This document shows positions 61,739 through 64,000 of a stretch of 64,000 nt of DNA, piece by piece (position 1 is the first letter of the stretch; every line of letters begins with the position of its first letter). The position numbers were made by a program, and so were the translations under genes. This DNA comes from Tritrichomonas musculus (Eukaryota > Parabasalia > Tritrichomonadida > Tritrichomonadidae). The notes beneath the pieces are model-generated. The model had not been told where the DNA came from. It saw only the letters and a list, made by a program, of their open reading frames with translations, and did no database searches. The stretch covers positions 2,418,001 to 2,482,000 of the forward strand of contig JAPFFF010000006.1 of the NCBI GenBank assembly GCA_039105265.1, written 5' to 3'.

Positions 61739-64000
61739 ATGAATCGTATTTCATTAAGCAAAAATGAAATAGACATTAAAAAATACAAAAAAATTAATAG
61801 AGTAAATAAAGGTGGCTTTGGTATTGTTTACAAAGTTGAAGAAAAAGAAACAAGAGAATTTTTTGCAGCGAAAGTCATTGATTGTAATGATAATGAAGAT
61901 GAATGCAATGAAATAATCAACAGAGAAGTTGGAATCATGATGTATGTTAGCCATCCAACTTTAATCAAATTTATTGGATATTCAAAATATGATTTTCTTG
62001 GAGAACGCAATATTACCATCCTAATGGAATTTGCAAACAATGGATCACTCAGAGATGTACTTAAAAATATTCAGCAAAATTATGGTCCTAATGATTATAC
62101 AAATACATCTCGCCAAATCATCTTAGTGGGAATATGTCGAGGAATGAAATATCTTCATGATCGTAATATTATACATCGTGATCTTAAAGCAGAGAACATA
62201 TTGCTTGATGATGATTTTCACCCTCATATTACAGATTTTGGTCTATCAAAATTTCTGGAAATTGGCCATTCGCATAGCCAAACAAAATTTGGAGGTACAT
62301 TATCGTATGAAGCCCCAGAAATTCTTAAAAAAATTCCATATGACAAAAAAGTTGATGTTTATTCATTTGCAATCTTAATGTTTGAAATCATAACCGAGAC
62401 AAATCCTTATCCAGAGCTCGCAAGGGCAGAACTATCAGACTATGACTTTAAAAACAAAGTTGTCAATGATAATTACCGTCCTAAATTCAATGTTCCTATC
62501 AAAAAATCGTTGAAAAAATTGATTGAAAAATGTTGGTCAGATGACCCAAAAGAACGACCGACATTTGACGAAGTATTTACTAAACTATCCAATGCAAACA
62601 ATGACATTAATGAAGAAAATTACTTGCTTGATGATGTTGATGTCGACGAGTTAAATCTTTATCTCGATGATATAACAGAAGTCACTGACAACACAGAGAA
62701 ATTTGTACAAAAAATTTCTGACATTGAAAAAGAGAATCAGCAACTCAAAAGAGAAATGGAAAGAATGAGGTTAGAAAACATTCAGCTAGCAAAAGAGAAC
62801 AACTCATTAAAGGAAGAAAACAAGCAACTCAAGCAAATAAAAGGTGAACTTGAAACAAAAATAGATGAAATGAACCATTCAAAAAGTAAATCAAAAAGTC
62901 AGCTACAAGTAAAGCCATCTAAAGATCTCTTTACAATGCAGAAGTCATCGCAGGCAATCATCTTAAGTGTCTGTGAATCGGAAATCGACGCTCCAAAAAA
63001 GTTGCCAATTGATCCTTCTTCACTCCTTTCTTATTCGGTTTATTTTGAGCACTCGGTGCTGGTCACGAAGGGCGGTTCTTTGCAGGGAGTCGGGCATAAC
63101 AATGACGGCAGAATCAGCTCCTCCCTGAAGAAATCTTGCATTGCGCAATTCACCGAGTTTTCAATCAAGGACAGCAGCGGGCATCACCTCCTTCCAATTT
63201 CGGCTGTTTGCAGCGACTGTGGCACACTTTATATGCTGTCAAAAAGCGGCGGAAGAGGGAGACAGCTTGCGTACTGTGATTGGCAAATAAATGGGGGCAG
63301 CCCGGTTTTTCTTGACATCGGAAATGAGGAGCCAGTGGCACTTTTTGGCGGTTGTGTTCACACAGCTGCAATCACCAAAAAAGGTGAAATTTTATTCATC
63401 AACCGTCACCCAATCAAAAAGTCAACCAAATCACGAATTGCGCCTGTTCCCCTTCCATACGGAGAGAAGGCTGTTTGTGTCGCTTGCTGCTTGAATTCAA
63501 TCGTTGCTCTCAGCTCAAAAGGAAGAGTTTTCGAGTCTTTCGTAACCGAAAGAAGTAACGTCCTCAAATTTCAAGCCGTTAGAGAACTCGCTGCACGCGA
63601 AGTTCGCTCCGTGTCGGGGACAAAGGATCACTCTTTCGTCGTCACAAAGGAAGGTTCCGTCTTTGGACGTGGATCAAACGAGTATGGTCAGCTCGGCCTC
63701 GGAAAAGAGGTGAAGTCTGTTTCGTCGTTCACCGAGATTTCGTCTCTTGAAGGTTGCAGAATTAGGGCCGCTTACGCTGGGTATCACCACTCTCTGTTCG
63801 TGACATTTGAAGGGAAGATTCTCTCTTGTGGGCCGAATAATTTTGGCCAGCTTCTCCTCAGAAACGGGACAAAAAAAAACGTTTATTTGCCATCAGAAAC
63901 GTTGATTACTGAAGGTGCTACATTCTGTATCGCAGGATACCTGAGCGCTGTTTTCATTGGAAGTGAGCCACCGCCAAACACTCCAAACAGGAGAATACAA
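61739..64000 (+). CDS. Protein kinase - coiled coil - RCC1-repeat protein, truncated by window end
   Basis: 754 codons from the ATG at 61739 stay open to base 64000. Residues about 15-285 form a tyrosine kinase-like-group Ser/Thr kinase with an apparently full catalytic set: GGFGIVYKV loop, AAKVID Lys (45), HRDLKAEN (about 146), DFG (about 165) and APE (about 191), plus WSDDPKERPTF in the last helix. A heptad-rich coiled coil follows (about 320-385, IEKENQQLKREMERMRLEN). From about 415 on there are RCC1-like beta-propeller blades (VTKEGSVFGRGSNEYGQLGL, VTFEGKILSCGPNNFGQLLL). Kinase plus RCC1 fusions are characteristic of trichomonads. From about 62940 the DNA turns sharply more GC-rich with different codon use, exactly at the domain junction. 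The end of the protein is outside the window. Confidence 0.92.
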   Translation, partial: MNRISLSKNEIDIKKYKKINRVNKGGFGIVYKVEEKETREFFAAKVIDCNDNEDECNEIINREVGIMMYVSHPTLIKFIGYSKYDFLGERNITILMEFANNGSLRDVLKNIQQNYGPNDYTNTSRQIILVGICRGMKYLHDRNIIHRDLKAENILLDDDFHPHITDFGLSKFLEIGHSHSQTKFGGTLSYEAPEILKKIPYDKKVDVYSFAILMFEIITETNPYPELARAELSDYDFKNKVVNDNYRPKFNVPIKKSLKKLIEKCWSDDPKERPTFDEVFTKLSNANNDINEENYLLDDVDVDELNLYLDDITEVTDNTEKFVQKISDIEKENQQLKREMERMRLENIQLAKENNSLKEENKQLKQIKGELETKIDEMNHSKSKSKSQLQVKPSKDLFTMQKSSQAIILSVCESEIDAPKKLPIDPSSLLSYSVYFEHSVLVTKGGSLQGVGHNNDGRISSSLKKSCIAQFTEFSIKDSSGHHLLPISAVCSDCGTLYMLSKSGGRGRQLAYCDWQINGGSPVFLDIGNEEPVALFGGCVHTAAITKKGEILFINRHPIKKSTKSRIAPVPLPYGEKAVCVACCLNSIVALSSKGRVFESFVTERSNVLKFQAVRELAAREVRSVSGTKDHSFVVTKEGSVFGRGSNEYGQLGLGKEVKSVSSFTEISSLEGCRIRAAYAGYHHSLFVTFEGKILSCGPNNFGQLLLRNGTKKNVYLPSETLITEGATFCIAGYLSAVFIGSEPPPNTPNRRIQ

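Overview
The window looks like a nuclear contig from an AT-rich parabasalid (trichomonad) protist, probably a Tritrichomonas-like species. This is inference from gene families, not a database match. The supporting families are: DUF3447/ankyrin plus BspA-type leucine-rich repeat proteins, a protein kinase fused to RCC1 repeats, arrays of HGN-type pseudokinase domains, a prenylated Rab GTPase, an RBR ubiquitin ligase, Sel1 and ankyrin repeat loci, and single-exon genes with very AT-rich spacers. TAA, TAG and TGA all behave as stops.

Layout. 1-2968 (minus) holds a deubiquitinase-like ORF with Asn/Asp repeats, followed by a separate helix-turn-helix-like ORF cut by the window edge. 3.0-5.0 kb is relic DNA. 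5051-7027 is an intact transposase-like gene with a C-terminal Myb/SANT domain. 7673-8477 is a dead phosphatidylinositol transfer protein gene. 8633-10426 is a DUF3447/BspA gene. 12857-14362 is a DUF5690 transporter with bacterial-type relatives. 15744-16400 is a Rab. 16.6-24 kb is gene-poor: transposon-like elements, a broken Sel1 gene and a broken PI-PLC gene. 24039 is a small membrane protein. 24623-30292 is a 1889-residue pseudokinase array containing a 279-bp duplication with no visible differences. 31982-35215 is an RNF216-like RBR E3 ligase with a long His/Gln/Asp/Asn repeat. 35.7-39.1 kb is an ankyrin locus interrupted at one repeated phase. 41038 is a basic repeat protein. 42.4-44.2 kb holds two colliding DUF3447 relics. 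44.3-44.8 kb is an inverted pair of tRNA-Gln copies. 45332-47029 is an unassigned protein. 51.5-55.1 kb is a cluster of three membrane protein genes. 57.6-57.9 kb is an actin relic. 58632 is a small LRR protein, 60059 a Tubby-like protein, and 61739 to the end a kinase-coiled coil-RCC1 gene open at the window edge.

The most striking property is the density of short non-autonomous elements with terminal inverted repeats (TIRs). At least ten can be delimited, several to the base with target-site duplications (TSDs). They fall into TA-flanked mariner-like families (11617, 16677, 20792, 47322, 48162, 48754, 48960, 51019), elements with 8-bp TSDs (18784-19644 and 39277-40275) and one with an 11-bp TSD (37305-38509). 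Two sit inside gene relics. In one of them, subtracting the element and one TA restores the reading frame at that point. A recurring TTCAAAAAGT motif lies in or beside several elements and upstream of several genes.

No operon logic is expected. Shared themes are ubiquitin signalling (USP-like and RBR proteins), phosphoinositide biology (PITP relic, PI-PLC relic, Tubby-like protein) and membrane trafficking (Rab).
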